Shown: positions 8,201-17,228 of the stretch, one piece after another
How the letters are laid out: the number at the start of each line of letters is the position of its first letter
Numbering within the stretch: the first letter of the stretch is position 1
DNA from: Neobacillus niacini NBRC 15566
Lineage (GTDB): Bacteria; Bacillota; Bacilli; Bacillales; Cytobacillaceae
DNA: 64,000 nucleotides
Assembly (NCBI RefSeq): GCF_001591505.1
Contig: NZ_BCVA01000033.1
Location: 1-64,000, forward strand
Direction: 5' to 3'
Notes under the pieces: model-generated
What the model was told of the DNA's origin: nothing
What the model saw: the letters and a program-made list of their open reading frames with translations, nothing else
The model's database searches: none
Program-made: the position numbers and the translations under genes

Positions 8201-8710
8201 TCAGGAATTAATAATTTCACCAAGTCCCTTATAAATCTCTACGATTTCTTCCACCTTCATCCTCACAAGTCCGCTGGAAGATGGGGCAACAAAGTCAATC
8301 GTACCTGGTACGACTGATTCCTCTTGCCTTCCCCATGGAACATTTTTTAAGCCGCTATATTCCTGATATACTCCCTTACCTACAAAACAAACTACCAGAG
8401 GCTTAAACTTCTCGATTTTTTTCCTGAGAATATCTTTTCCTTCTTTGTATTCTTCCCTTGTAATCTCATCCGCCGCTTTCGTGGGCCTTGCTACAATATT
8501 GGTTAGCCCCATCCCCAGATTTAACAGCTTGGCATCTTCTGCAGGCAGGTACTTTCGAGGAGTTAATCCTGCTTCGTGTAAGATTTTCCAAAACCGGTTA
8601 TTGGGATTGGCAAAATGATGTCCTGTTTCGCTAGAACGGATACTGGGATTGAAACCGACAAATAGAATGTTTAATTCCTCTTTTATATGATCATTTACTG
8701 GCTTTAACAT
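8201..8710 (-). CDS. mismatch-specific uracil/thymine DNA glycosylase, Mug-like
   Basis: A 169-residue member of the uracil-DNA glycosylase superfamily, Mug/TDG branch. It has the characteristic GFNPSIRSSETGHHFANP active-site block (with the family's GxNPS motif) near residue 19, NRFWKILHEAG after it, and a C-terminal PSSSGLVRM segment matching the second substrate-binding motif. It would remove uracil or ethenocytosine from mismatches. Start ATG 8710 lies after GAGG with six bases of spacing; a GTG five codons upstream lacks a ribosome binding site. Confidence 0.9.
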   Translation of the reverse strand: MLKPVNDHIKEELNILFVGFNPSIRSSETGHHFANPNNRFWKILHEAGLTPRKYLPAEDAKLLNLGMGLTNIVARPTKAADEITREEYKEGKDILRKKIEKFKPLVVCFVGKGVYQEYSGLKNVPWGRQEESVVPGTIDFVAPSSSGLVRMKVEEIVEIYKGLGEIINS

Positions 8711-8750
8711 GTTAACCTCGCACACTTTTTTCTTCTATATTACTAAACCG

Positions 8751-9329
8751 TCAGCTTTTTTCATAATACTTCCACGAGGTAATGACCGTTGCTAATAAAC
8801 CTACGATCGATATAATCAACAACGAATATAGTAATCTAGGCTCTTGTAGAATAAATAGGCTTGATATAATAATCACTGTATCAATGGCAAAAGCAATGAT
8901 CCCCACATTAATCTTTGTCCACTTTGCGAGCAGCAGTGCAAGCAGATCCATTCCTCCTGGACTAATGTGGTTCCTGAGCATTGTTCCTACTCCAATACCA
9001 ATGATTGTACCTCCGATAATGACAGAGCTAATAATCGGTAAATGAAATGCATTCCTTAAAGGAACCAAGAATTCAATCATGAAACCGGAAAAAAAAGCTC
9101 CAATCAGGCCGTATAAAAAATAATTAAAATCAGATTTATAGGCATATAGGTAAACAGGAATATTTAATAACACAAAGGTTAATCCAATGCTAAAATGCCA
9201 TAGGTAATTAAACACAATACTTATCCCAAACATCCCCCCATTGATTAGATTGAAGGGCAGTATAAATCCGTTTACCCCGATTCCGATCAGCGTACTTCCA
9301 AACCCGATCACAGCTAATTTTTTCAGCAT
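8751..9329 (-). CDS. YitT-family membrane protein, short form
   Basis: A 192-residue integral membrane protein with about five or six helices and the DUF161/YitT signature segments GFILPFNLINGGMFGIS and MLRNHISPGGMDLLALLLA. It lacks the cytoplasmic DUF2179 domain seen in full-length YitT proteins such as the one at 29050-29967 in this window. Function is not established. ATG 9329 is preferred over 9338 because the latter overlaps AAGGG. Confidence 0.8.
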   Translation of the reverse strand: MLKKLAVIGFGSTLIGIGVNGFILPFNLINGGMFGISIVFNYLWHFSIGLTFVLLNIPVYLYAYKSDFNYFLYGLIGAFFSGFMIEFLVPLRNAFHLPIISSVIIGGTIIGIGVGTMLRNHISPGGMDLLALLLAKWTKINVGIIAFAIDTVIIISSLFILQEPRLLYSLLIISIVGLLATVITSWKYYEKS

Positions 9330-9397
9330 GATTCTCATCCCTTGTCCAAAAATCTATATATCCACTTATATGTTTGAACAAGGGAGTTCATCACAAC

Positions 9398-9424
9398 AAA
9401 AAACGGAGTTTACACTCCGTTTTG
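9398..9424 (-). terminator. intrinsic terminator of the antiporter gene
   Basis: ACGGAGT at 9403-9409 pairs with ACTCCGT at 9414-9420 and is flanked by A and T runs, directly after the stop codon at 9425 on the minus strand. Confidence 0.8.
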
Positions 9425-10738
9425 TTAAGCAGCCGCTGTTCTTTTTGATTTTTGGACATGTTTGAACAATGAAACGATCAGCGTTATTAGTGGTAAGAAC
9501 CACAAAAATAAAGCATAAGGTAAATACTCCATAATCGGAACTCCAACAATGGTACTACACATAATCGCCAGCACACTCCACGGTACCATTCCTGGGAATA
9601 ACATCGTCGTATCCCCCATTACTCTTGCCAGTTCCACTTCCCCGTATTCCTTTTTCCAATGAGGCAAGAAAGATCTTCCAGTTAAAATGATCGGAAGCGT
9701 TTGATTCGCTGCAATTACACTAATTAATAAGGTGGCTGTGAAGGTTTTTAATGTATCTCCAGTTAAAGAGGTGGAACGTTGCAGCCATTTATCCAAATAT
9801 GGCTGTATAACATTCAATTCCTCCACTAAGCCATTCTAGGCCCCAGCCAAAGCAAGAAACAGCAGCAGTTCATACATATTCAGGAAGCCCCCGCCTAATC
9901 CTTCAATCCCGTTCCAAAATACAAGAGCTAGTTCCGAAACAGACTCACCGTTTAGGATCGAAATGAATGCTGCACTTACTATACTCAATAAAAAAGCATA
10001 TATAATGCTAAATCTAAACATGACTAAAAGCAGCAAAATCATGGGCGGAATAAACTTCAACAGTGTCAATTCACTCCACTGTAATGATACTGTGCTATTT
10101 ATTTTTGTAGCAGAAAAGAAGTCTAACGCACCATAGAACAGCAAAGATAACACAACAGCCATAACCGTTGTAGGGATCATTGCATTCCATTGTCTTTTTA
10201 CCGGTAATTCTAATGTATGGGCTAAAAGCTGATGAGCACTAGAAAATGGTGAAGTTCGGTCTCCTACAAACGAACCTGAAACCAATGCTCCCGCTACAAC
10301 TTCGGTTGGAAGGTTTAAGACCACAGCCGTTCCCAAAATTGGAATACCAATCGCACTTAGGGTTCCCACTGTTGTACCTAAAAGCATGGAGAATACCATT
10401 GCGGTAACAAACGTTAATAGGTAAAAATAATGTGGATTAATTAGATATAGAGCAATTTTAACCATTTGGTCAATGGTTCCTGACAGATACCATGACGGAA
10501 GCAGAAAACTCACTAGTGAAAGGATAAGAATAACAATCCTAGTCTTATAAATGCCTCGAATACTAATTTGAAAAATTTGTTTAAAATATTGTTTATTTCG
10601 CTTAGATAGGTAGACAAGAATAAGATAACCGGGCAGAAATCCAATGACGAGTGGATGATGGAAAATGACAGACCAAATTACTCCTGCTATTGTTATTGTT
10701 AGGAGTAAAGTTAATTGTTTTTTTGAGAAACGATTCAT
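9425..10738 (-). pseudogene. NhaC-type Na+/H+ antiporter interrupted by one stop codon
   Basis: Two adjacent open frames in the same phase together give a protein of about 437 residues, the normal length for NhaC-family antiporters. Residues 1-300 (9836-10738) start MNRFSKKQLTLLL and end LALAGA; after one TAG at 9836-9838 the frame continues NGLVEELNVIQPYL to the terminus at 9425. Family segments such as SGSFVGDRTSPFSS and ANQTLPIILTGRSF fall on either side. A single nonsense change therefore splits an otherwise intact multi-pass transporter. Possible alternatives are a sequencing error, amber suppression, or reinitiation at GTG 9826. The N-terminal half has a proper ATG; the C-terminal half has no separate promoter. 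Confidence 0.8.
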
Positions 10739-10807
10739 TTTATACCAACCTTAAGCTTTAATACATCTAATTATAATGATTGCAGGAAAATTCGGAAAGC
10801 AAAATAA

Positions 10808-10833
10808 ATGGAGCCTCAATTTTCGGCTCCATT
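10808..10833 (-). terminator. intrinsic terminator downstream of aldo/keto reductase
   Basis: ATGGAGCC and GGCTCCAT form an 8-bp stem around a nine-base loop, followed by a T-rich run on the minus strand, about 100 bases beyond the stop at 10931. Confidence 0.65.
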
Positions 10834-10930
10834 GTATAAATAGGTCATATACTTTTTTGGCATCCACAGCTATTATACTGAGTAACTATCGAAAATTTGA
10901 AAGAATAATCCTTCTAATAAATAGGCAGGT

Positions 10931-11923
10931 TTAACTTTTTAGTATATCTTCGATTCTATTTAATTCTTCCTCTGAGAATGAAAGATTGTTTAACGCCGTA
11001 ACGTTTTCTTCTATTTGACTTACCCGACTTGCCCCAATTAGAGCGGAAGTTACCCTTCCCCCCCTGAGAACCCAAGCCAGGGCCATTTGTGCTAGATTTT
11101 GGCCACGTTCGATAGCAACCTCATTTAGCTTCTTCACTCGATTTACAATTTCCTCTGTTACTTGGTCTTTACTTAGGAAGCTTACCGGTTTAGCAGCTCT
11201 AGAATCAGTTGGAATTCCGTTTACATATTTATTCGTTAACAAACCTTGAGCTAACGGGCAGAATGCAATGGAGCCAACTCCATTTTCTTGTAGGACATCC
11301 TGCAGACCATCTTCGATCCAGCGGTTTAACATAGAATAGCTTGGCTGATGAATGACTAATGGCGTTCCCAAACGATTCAAAATTTTTACCGCTTCCTCTG
11401 TTTGTTCTGCACTATAGTTTGAAATACCGACGTATAATGCTTTACCTTGGCGGACGACGGAGTCTAAAGCGCCCATTGTTTCTTCAAGCGGTGTATTCGG
11501 ATCTGGACGGTGAGAATAAAAGATATCAACATAATCTAATCCCGTCCGTTTTAAGCTTTGATCTAAACTTGCAATCAGGTATTTTCTTGAACCCCAATCC
11601 CCGTATGGTCCCGGCCACATCGTATAACCAGCTTTAGAGGAAATAATCATTTCATCGCGGTAAGGTGCAAAGTCCGTTTTTATCATACGGCCAAACATCT
11701 CTTCTGCGGATCCAGGTGGTGGGCCGTAATTGTTTGCAAGGTCAAAGTGGGTAATTCCTAAATCAAATGCTCTTCTTAGCATGGCACGGCCATTCTCATA
11801 TGTATCCACTCCGCCAAAATTATGCCATAGACCTAATGATATGGCAGGCAATTGTAAGCCAGACTTCCCGCTTCTATTGTATTTCATCGTACCATATCGA
11901 GATTCTTCAGCTTGATACACCAT
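10931..11923 (-). CDS. aldo/keto reductase, YghZ-like
   Basis: A 330-residue NADPH-dependent aldo/keto reductase. The catalytic tetrad can be read as Asp and Tyr in FDLANNYGPPPGSAE, Lys in ISSKAGY, and His in YSHRPDP. Cofactor segments appear late as LIGASRVSQIEENV. The insert PGPYGDWGSRKYL is typical of the YghZ/GSP69 subgroup (L-glyceraldehyde 3-phosphate reductase or potassium-channel beta-subunit-like proteins). Exact substrate is unknown. A strong AAAGGAGG precedes the ATG. It stands alone between two terminators. Confidence 0.9.
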   Translation of the reverse strand: MVYQAEESRYGTMKYNRSGKSGLQLPAISLGLWHNFGGVDTYENGRAMLRRAFDLGITHFDLANNYGPPPGSAEEMFGRMIKTDFAPYRDEMIISSKAGYTMWPGPYGDWGSRKYLIASLDQSLKRTGLDYVDIFYSHRPDPNTPLEETMGALDSVVRQGKALYVGISNYSAEQTEEAVKILNRLGTPLVIHQPSYSMLNRWIEDGLQDVLQENGVGSIAFCPLAQGLLTNKYVNGIPTDSRAAKPVSFLSKDQVTEEIVNRVKKLNEVAIERGQNLAQMALAWVLRGGRVTSALIGASRVSQIEENVTALNNLSFSEEELNRIEDILKS

Positions 11924-11975
11924 TCAACCCCCTCCTTTTCATTTCACTTACCATTATAAACGTTACGATCCAAAT

Positions 11976-12010
11976 AAAAAATCCCCCAAGAGAGGCTTTT
12001 CTCTTGAGGG
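11976..12010 (-). terminator. intrinsic terminator of the ABC-F gene
   Basis: CCCTCAAGAG and CTCTTGGGGG pair (one G-U) around an eight-base loop on the minus strand, followed by a run of T. It lies just after the ABC-F stop codon. Confidence 0.8.
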
Positions 12011-12021
12011 TGGGGCGTATT

Positions 12022-13896
12022 TTAAACTACATCATCGAGTTGTTTATATAAATGTTCTCTTTCTGCTTCCATCCGCTCTAATTCTGTGAATTGTTTTTGC
12101 AGCATTTCCAGGTCTATTCCTGTTTCCATCCTCTGCTTTAATAAGTGTATTTGAGCCTCTAACTCCTCAAGCTTTTGTTCTATATCCATAACCAGCATAG
12201 GCACTGCAGAAGTTTTTAGCTTTTCAACCTTTTTTAGTGTCGTTTTTTCAGTCACAACTGGTTGAACCACTTTTAAAGCACCTAATTTCTCCTTAGCCCA
12301 GTCATAATTCCCATCAAAGTAGAAAACGGTTCCATCCTGAAGCCAATAAATTTTATTAAATAATTTATTGAGAAAATAACGGTCATGTGACACCGCTAAA
12401 ATCGTGCCATTAAATTGTTCAAGGGCTTCTTCTAAGACCTCACACGAATCAATATCAAGATGGTTCGTCGGCTCATCCAGGACCAGAAGATTTATGTCCT
12501 GATACATAAGCTGCGCTAGGCGCAATCGCATCCTTTCTCCGCCGCTTAATTGATTAACCTTTCGGAAAACAGCGGGCCCATAAAACAAAAACCGCGCTAA
12601 AATATGACGTGCTTCGCCTTCATTCACAGTTACTTCAGAACGGAAAACATCGATAACCCGATCATCCCCAATTGTATGGAAGACATGCTGAGACAAATAG
12701 CCGATTTTCACATTGCTGCCAACTTTAACTGTACCCAGGTCGCTCTCACATTCACCTAAAATCATTTTTATTAGCGTGGATTTTCCTGTTCCATTTTCAC
12801 CCACAATCGCGGTTCGATCCTTATATTGAAGAAGCATATTAACCTTTTCAAAAAGCGTTCTGCCGCCAAAGCTTTTTGATACATCCTCTAATTTAATAAC
12901 ATCCTTCCCGCTACGATCATTGGCTTCAAAATCAATTGCCATTTTTTTCACATCAAGCTTCGGACGATCAAGCTTCTCCATGCGGTCCAGTGCCCGCTGC
13001 ATATTGGTAGCCCGTTTATGAAGGGCAGCACTAGGAGGATTGGCGCGATTGGCCCACTCACGAAGGCGTTTAATCGCTTCCTTCATTTTTTTAATCTTCC
13101 GCTGTTGCTCCTGATACTCCTGGAACTCCCGTAATAACCGTTCTTCCTTCTCTTTTACAAAGCCGCTAAAGTTCGTATGGTATAGCTCAATTTCACCATC
13201 CTCCATATCCAGTACTTTTGTGACCACTTCGTCTAAAAAGTAACGGTCATGCGAAATTAAAATAATCGTTCCTGTATATTCCTTAAGGAATGTCCCGAGC
13301 CACTCGATTGCCATTAGGTCTAAATGGTTGGTCGGTTCATCAAGTAATAGAAGTTCAGGGTTCTTCAGCAAGCTTAAAGCCAAACCAACCTTTGTCTTTT
13401 CCCCGCCACTTAAAAGTGAAAAAGGTTTATCTAAGAGCTCAATAATATTTAAACCATGGGAAACTCGGTCCATCTGCGCATCCATTTCATAGCCGCCATT
13501 TAAGATAAAATCATCTTGGAGCTTTCCATATTGGTCCATGAGCATTTGCAGGTGGTTAGGGGTCAACTCTTGCCCCATTTCGACTTCTAATTTTTGTAAC
13601 TTTGTTTCAGTCTCGACTAACTGATCAAATGCTGTCTTTAATACGTCCTTAACAATTAAGTCCTTATATTCAGGAATTTGGGCAAGGTAGCCAACTTTCA
13701 GCCCCTTTTTCCAATGTATAACGCCGCCGTCTACAGTTTCTTGATTGGCAAGCAGCTTTAATAAAGTTGTTTTCCCGCAGCCATTTCGCCCAACCAAGCC
13801 CACCCGATTTCCTTCGTGGACCTCAAAAGATAAATTTTCAAAAATAATATTACCGCCAAAAGATTTTGCTATATGATTAACGCTACATACGATCAT
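12022..13896 (-). CDS. ABC-F family ATPase, probable ribosome-protection type
   Basis: A 624-residue soluble protein with two ABC ATPase domains and no membrane segments. Domain 1 has Walker A GRNGCGKTT, signature LLSGGEKTKVGLA and Walker B LLLLDEPTNHLD. A basic linker around residues 245-310 (the interdomain P-site tRNA-interaction motif region) separates it from domain 2 with GENGTGKST, QLSGGERMRLRLAQ and LLVLDEPTNHLD. The C-terminal 70 residues look coiled-coil. ABC-F proteins act on ribosomes as translation factors or antibiotic-resistance proteins. The attenuator-like leader upstream favours an antibiotic-inducible role, but the drug specificity is unknown. AAAGGAG precedes ATG 13896. 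Confidence 0.88.
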   Translation of the reverse strand: MIVCSVNHIAKSFGGNIIFENLSFEVHEGNRVGLVGRNGCGKTTLLKLLANQETVDGGVIHWKKGLKVGYLAQIPEYKDLIVKDVLKTAFDQLVETETKLQKLEVEMGQELTPNHLQMLMDQYGKLQDDFILNGGYEMDAQMDRVSHGLNIIELLDKPFSLLSGGEKTKVGLALSLLKNPELLLLDEPTNHLDLMAIEWLGTFLKEYTGTIILISHDRYFLDEVVTKVLDMEDGEIELYHTNFSGFVKEKEERLLREFQEYQEQQRKIKKMKEAIKRLREWANRANPPSAALHKRATNMQRALDRMEKLDRPKLDVKKMAIDFEANDRSGKDVIKLEDVSKSFGGRTLFEKVNMLLQYKDRTAIVGENGTGKSTLIKMILGECESDLGTVKVGSNVKIGYLSQHVFHTIGDDRVIDVFRSEVTVNEGEARHILARFLFYGPAVFRKVNQLSGGERMRLRLAQLMYQDINLLVLDEPTNHLDIDSCEVLEEALEQFNGTILAVSHDRYFLNKLFNKIYWLQDGTVFYFDGNYDWAKEKLGALKVVQPVVTEKTTLKKVEKLKTSAVPMLVMDIEQKLEELEAQIHLLKQRMETGIDLEMLQKQFTELERMEAEREHLYKQLDDVV

Positions 13897-13932
13897 GTTC
13901 TATTCTCCTTTTTTTGAACACTCTCTTCACGC

Positions 13933-13966
13933 AAAAAAACTGCGGCATCAATAGATACCCGCAGTT
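13933..13966 (-). terminator. leader terminator 2 (ABC-F attenuator)
   Basis: AACTGCGG and CCGCAGTT form an 8-bp stem followed by seven T on the minus strand. It lies between the leader peptide and the ABC-F ribosome binding site, so it would stop transcription before the gene unless bypassed. Confidence 0.7.
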
Positions 13967-13981
13967 CGAAAAATCGGCATG

Positions 13982-14010
13982 AAAAAAGAGTGCGAAAAAG
14001 GCACTCTCTT
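13982..14010 (-). terminator. leader terminator 1 (ABC-F attenuator)
   Basis: AAGAGAGTGC (14010-14001) pairs with GCACTCTTTT (13993-13984) around a seven-base loop and runs into T residues. The 5' arm sequence AAGAGAGTG recurs downstream at about 13918-13926 and could compete for the same partner, giving an alternative fold. Confidence 0.7.
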
Positions 14011-14042
14011 ATTACCTATTTTGCTATGGGTAAAGAGATGTG

Positions 14043-14177
14043 TTACCGTTCTATATTCATTTTGTAATTTTTTAAAAAGGGCAGACTACCCCCTTGGAAA
14101 ACTACCTCATGAAAAATTGCACGGCACAAATATAGCGCTTCAAGCCACTGCACACGTACAAACATAGAACGAACCAT
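14043..14177 (-). CDS. putative leader peptide, 44 aa, upstream of ABC-F gene
   Basis: A 44-codon ORF with an excellent GGAGGTG seven bases before its ATG at 14177. It starts MVRSMFVRVQWLEALYL, ends KNYKMNIER and stops at TAA 14043, 33 bases before the first leader terminator. Its position between a strong promoter and two terminators ahead of an ABC-F gene is the layout of a translation-sensing attenuator. Whether stalling or simple occupancy matters cannot be seen from the sequence. Confidence 0.6.
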   Translation of the reverse strand: MVRSMFVRVQWLEALYLCRAIFHEVVFQGGSLPFLKNYKMNIER

Positions 14178-14212
14178 CTCTTTACACCTCCGTTTCACTT
14201 CAAGATATTTCT

Positions 14213-14241
14213 ATTGTAAATAGTTCAAGCAATGATTGCAA
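14213..14241 (-). promoter_or_regulatory. sigma-A promoter of the ABC-F leader
   Basis: On the minus strand TTGCAA (14241-14236), a 17-base spacer and TACAAT (14218-14213) make a near-consensus sigma-A promoter. It would start transcription about 30 bases before the leader peptide ATG and about 310 bases before the ABC-F gene. Confidence 0.75.
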
Positions 14242-14297
14242 GCCTATTTTTTCAGACTAATCAAAAGTTTTAAAATTGAATCCTTCATGGCTCAATC

Positions 14298-14711
14298 TTA
14301 ATGTATATACTTCTTCTTTCCACCGAACCTTCTACGATAGACAAATTTTCTAACATCATCCTCGGAAATTTTCCCATCATAGGCCGCAAACAATAATGAC
14401 TGAAGTTCGCGATAATGCTCCATAACGAAAAGGGCAAACTTCTTCCGTTCACCCTTTGCCTGTTTTTTAAATTCTTCATCATTCAAAATTGCTTGAATCT
14501 GATCTTGATAAAATGCCTTCGTATCCTCCCATTTTTCCATTCGGTTCTCCAAAATATCACGAGCATACTTAGGCATTTTTTCAACAATTAAATCAATATA
14601 CCCTTGAGACCACATTAGCATTTTGTCTTTCTCCGGCAGTTCCATGACCATTTTCATCAGTTCGAACTCATCTACCTCATCACTTGCTGCATATCTTCCG
14701 ACCTGATTCAT
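14298..14711 (-). CDS. hypothetical protein, 137 aa
   Basis: A 137-residue soluble, charged, mainly helical protein that starts MNQVGRYAASDEVDEF and ends with a basic tail (YRRRFGGKKKYIH). I do not recognise the family. ATG 14711 is eight bases after GAGG; the in-frame GTG at 14720 overlaps that site. It follows the foldase gene with a gap of only 23 bases on the same strand, so co-transcription with the envelope-stress cluster is likely. Confidence 0.7.
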   Translation of the reverse strand: MNQVGRYAASDEVDEFELMKMVMELPEKDKMLMWSQGYIDLIVEKMPKYARDILENRMEKWEDTKAFYQDQIQAILNDEEFKKQAKGERKKFALFVMEHYRELQSLLFAAYDGKISEDDVRKFVYRRRFGGKKKYIH

Positions 14712-14734
14712 CCTTTTCACCTCTTCATGAACAG

Positions 14735-15628
14735 TTATCCAACTACACTTTCAAGGGAATTTTCGATATCATAATCCTTTTTCTTTTCTTCAAGCCAAGT
14801 AGAGTATTCCGTTTCCACTTTTTGATCAATCAAGGTTTCCTTTATTTCGGCTTTACTGTCATCAAAATTCGCTTCTTTTGCTTCCTTTTTCTCTTCAACC
14901 TTTATAATATGATACCCATAATCTGTTTTTACTGGTTCACTAATTTCATTAACTTGCATTGCAAAGGCAACATCCTCAAATTCTGTTACCATCGTACCTT
15001 TTGGGAAAAAGCCAAGCTCTCCTCCATTTTCTTTCGTCCCCTCATCGGTTGAATATTCTTTCGCCAATTTTGCGAAATCCGCTCCATCGGTCAGCTTTTG
15101 TTTAATTTCCTTCGCAGTCGCTTCATCTTCAACCAATATATGGCTTGCTTTTACTTGTTCTGCTACTCCTAATGAATCCTTATTCTCATCAAAATAAGTT
15201 TTTAATTCCTCATCAGTAATTTCTATCCGCGGTACAAGAAGTTTACGTAAGGTTAAGTAACTTTTTAAATCCTCTTTCAGTGCAGTTAACGAGGTATTAT
15301 TCGATGTCAGCATCTGGTCAAATACTTCATCACCGCCATAAGATTCCTTTAATTTTTCTACTTCTGAATTCAATTCTTTATCTGTAATGGTTATCTTTTC
15401 TTTTTTTGCTTCAGCAGTAACAATCTTATCGGTGATTAATTGTTCAACCGCAGCAGCTCCATATTGCTCCACCATCACGTCGTACAACTCATCCTTACTA
15501 ATAGATTCACCATTTATTTTTGCAACAGCTTTATCCTTTGATAACGCCAAACTTAGAAAGATACCTATTGCTAGAATGAGTACCACGATAATACAAGACA
15601 GTGTTTTATTTTTCTTAATAAAAGTCAT
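14735..15628 (-). CDS. parvulin-type peptidyl-prolyl isomerase, PrsA/YacD-like
   Basis: A 297-residue extracytoplasmic foldase. Residues 10-30 form one hydrophobic N-terminal segment; there is no lipobox Cys, so unlike classical PrsA it is probably a membrane-anchored (YacD-like) or secreted protein. The N-terminal SurA-like region (AKINGESISKDELYDVMVEQ) precedes a parvulin domain at about 155-248, with VKASHILVEDEATA, FAKLAKEYSTDEG, GGELGFFPKGTMV and DYGYHIIKV. It lies 21 bases downstream of htrB, so it probably belongs to the same response to misfolded secreted proteins. Confidence 0.88.
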   Translation of the reverse strand: MTFIKKNKTLSCIIVVLILAIGIFLSLALSKDKAVAKINGESISKDELYDVMVEQYGAAAVEQLITDKIVTAEAKKEKITITDKELNSEVEKLKESYGGDEVFDQMLTSNNTSLTALKEDLKSYLTLRKLLVPRIEITDEELKTYFDENKDSLGVAEQVKASHILVEDEATAKEIKQKLTDGADFAKLAKEYSTDEGTKENGGELGFFPKGTMVTEFEDVAFAMQVNEISEPVKTDYGYHIIKVEEKKEAKEANFDDSKAEIKETLIDQKVETEYSTWLEEKKKDYDIENSLESVVG

Positions 15629-15649
15629 TCCTTTGATTGCTCCCTCAGA

Positions 15650-17062
15650 TTATTTCGCCAGCTTAACGTTTACAGTGGTAAGCTTCCCGTCACGATATAC
15701 TTCTACCTTCACTTCATCGCCAATCTTAACATCTGAGTACAAGAATTTTCTTAAATCTGAGGCATTTGCGATTTTGTTCCCATTCATGGATACAATCACA
15801 TCTTGTGCTCTTAATCCACCATTCGCTGCAGCGGAGTTAGGTTCAACAGCCGTAATCATGACACCTTCTTTCACGCTATCAGGAAGGTTCTCCCAGTATA
15901 ATTGCGGCACTTCTGATAAATCAGCGAGCCCTATACCAAGATAAGGTCTCTGTACTTTTCCGTTATCAATTAATTGATTCACAATTGGAATGAGGTCATT
16001 ACTTGGAATCGCAAATCCTAATCCTTCGACACCACTATCAGCAATTTTCAAGCTATTGATTCCAACGACTAAACCTTCAGGGTTAATTAACGCACCACCG
16101 CTATTTCCCGGATTGATGGCAGCGTCCGTTTGAATAACAGTAGTTTCCCAAGTCCCAGCAGAGGTAGTAACGTCAATACTCCTATTTACTGCACTGACGA
16201 TACCTTGTGTTACGGTTCTTGAGAATTCCAGTCCAAGCGGGTTCCCAATCGCATACACTTCATCTCCCGGCCGAAGTGTAGATGAATCCCCAAACTGGGC
16301 AGTAGCTTCAACGTTTTTACTATCAATTTTTAATACAGCCAAATCGGTTAAAGCATCTGTTCCCACAACTTCTGCATTTACCTTTTCACCGTTATATAAT
16401 GAAACTTCTAGTTTTGTGGCACCCTCGACCACGTGGTTATTGGTTACAATGTAGGCAGTGTCATTATTTTTTTGAAAAATAACACCTGAACCTGTCCCAC
16501 TTTCAACATCCTGTGAGTTATTACTTCCATATAAACTTCTGCTTTGACGCTGCTGGTAATTGACAATCCCTACAATTGTTTTTGATAGGTGCTCAACAGT
16601 ATCAGCAATCGATGCTGAGGATTTTGCTGAGGTAAGCTGTGCTGTTACTGTATTCACCTCAGGGTTTGTGTTCTTTACGGAGATACCAGTTGACTGACTT
16701 CCTGCATTACTAAGGTTCTCCATATAATCGGTATAAGGTAGTACCGTTAACGTTAATACCGAACCAATCACACCTGCTGCTACCATTGAGGCAAATCCTT
16801 TAATATTTCTTTTTTTCTTCTTGGCACTATTCTTAAACTCGAAACGGTTAGTAGGTTGTTCTAGTGATTCTCCTACTTCAGGTTCATCTAATCTTTTATG
16901 TTCTAACTCGTTCGTTACAAATTCTGATTTACTCTCTCCTTCTCCATTATCTTGGATTACTGTTTCATATTCTGACTTGCTATCATGACCGTATGTGGTT
17001 TCGTCCACCATATGTTCGTTTGTTTTGTCATATTCCCTTTCAAATTCGTCTTTGTAGCTCAT
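15650..17062 (-). CDS. htrB: HtrA-family serine protease HtrB
   Basis: A 470-residue membrane-anchored quality-control protease. An acidic cytoplasmic N-terminus of about 85 residues is followed by one membrane helix (about 90-110), a trypsin-like domain with His in VTNNHVVEGA, Asp in LTDLAVLKI and Ser in GNSGGALINPEG, then a PDZ domain starting near YLGIGLADLS. It degrades or refolds misfolded proteins outside the membrane. Its position beside cssS and cssR, as in Bacillus subtilis, supports the HtrB call over HtrA or HtrC. AAAGGAG lies before the ATG. A promoter and candidate CssR site lie in the gap to cssS. Confidence 0.9.
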   Translation of the reverse strand: MSYKDEFEREYDKTNEHMVDETTYGHDSKSEYETVIQDNGEGESKSEFVTNELEHKRLDEPEVGESLEQPTNRFEFKNSAKKKKRNIKGFASMVAAGVIGSVLTLTVLPYTDYMENLSNAGSQSTGISVKNTNPEVNTVTAQLTSAKSSASIADTVEHLSKTIVGIVNYQQRQSRSLYGSNNSQDVESGTGSGVIFQKNNDTAYIVTNNHVVEGATKLEVSLYNGEKVNAEVVGTDALTDLAVLKIDSKNVEATAQFGDSSTLRPGDEVYAIGNPLGLEFSRTVTQGIVSAVNRSIDVTTSAGTWETTVIQTDAAINPGNSGGALINPEGLVVGINSLKIADSGVEGLGFAIPSNDLIPIVNQLIDNGKVQRPYLGIGLADLSEVPQLYWENLPDSVKEGVMITAVEPNSAAANGGLRAQDVIVSMNGNKIANASDLRKFLYSDVKIGDEVKVEVYRDGKLTTVNVKLAK

Positions 17063-17104
17063 AGTCTTTCTTCTCCTTTACACTTGAAATTTGTGTAATT
17101 TGTT

Positions 17105-17155
17105 ATTATATCTATACTTTAGCCCACAAATATGAAAAAACTGTTAACAAACTAT
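17105..17155 (-). promoter_or_regulatory. htrB promoter with candidate CssR site
   Basis: A -10 TATAAT is at 17110-17105 with a poor -35, as expected of an activator-dependent promoter. A 12-base element, ATAGTTTGTTAA on the minus strand (17155-17144), lies 33 bases upstream of it. The identical 12-mer occurs in the opposite orientation upstream of cssR. CssR binding is an inference. Confidence 0.5.
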
Positions 17156-17199
17156 AACGGGATTTGGAAATTATTAAGAAAAAAGTCGGATTTAAAACA

Positions 17200-17228
17200 A
17201 AATAAAAACAGTAGGGATCTCCCTACTG
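17200..17228 (-). terminator. intrinsic terminator of cssRS
   Basis: CAGTAGGGA at 17209-17217 pairs with TCCCTACTG at 17220-17228 and continues into a T-rich run on the minus strand. The stem overlaps the cssS stop codon. Confidence 0.8.

Noticed and set aside
13979-14167. 62-codon plus-strand ORF in the ABC-F leader
   Set aside because: It is antisense to the leader peptide and terminators and lacks a ribosome binding site. The minus-strand reading explains the region better.
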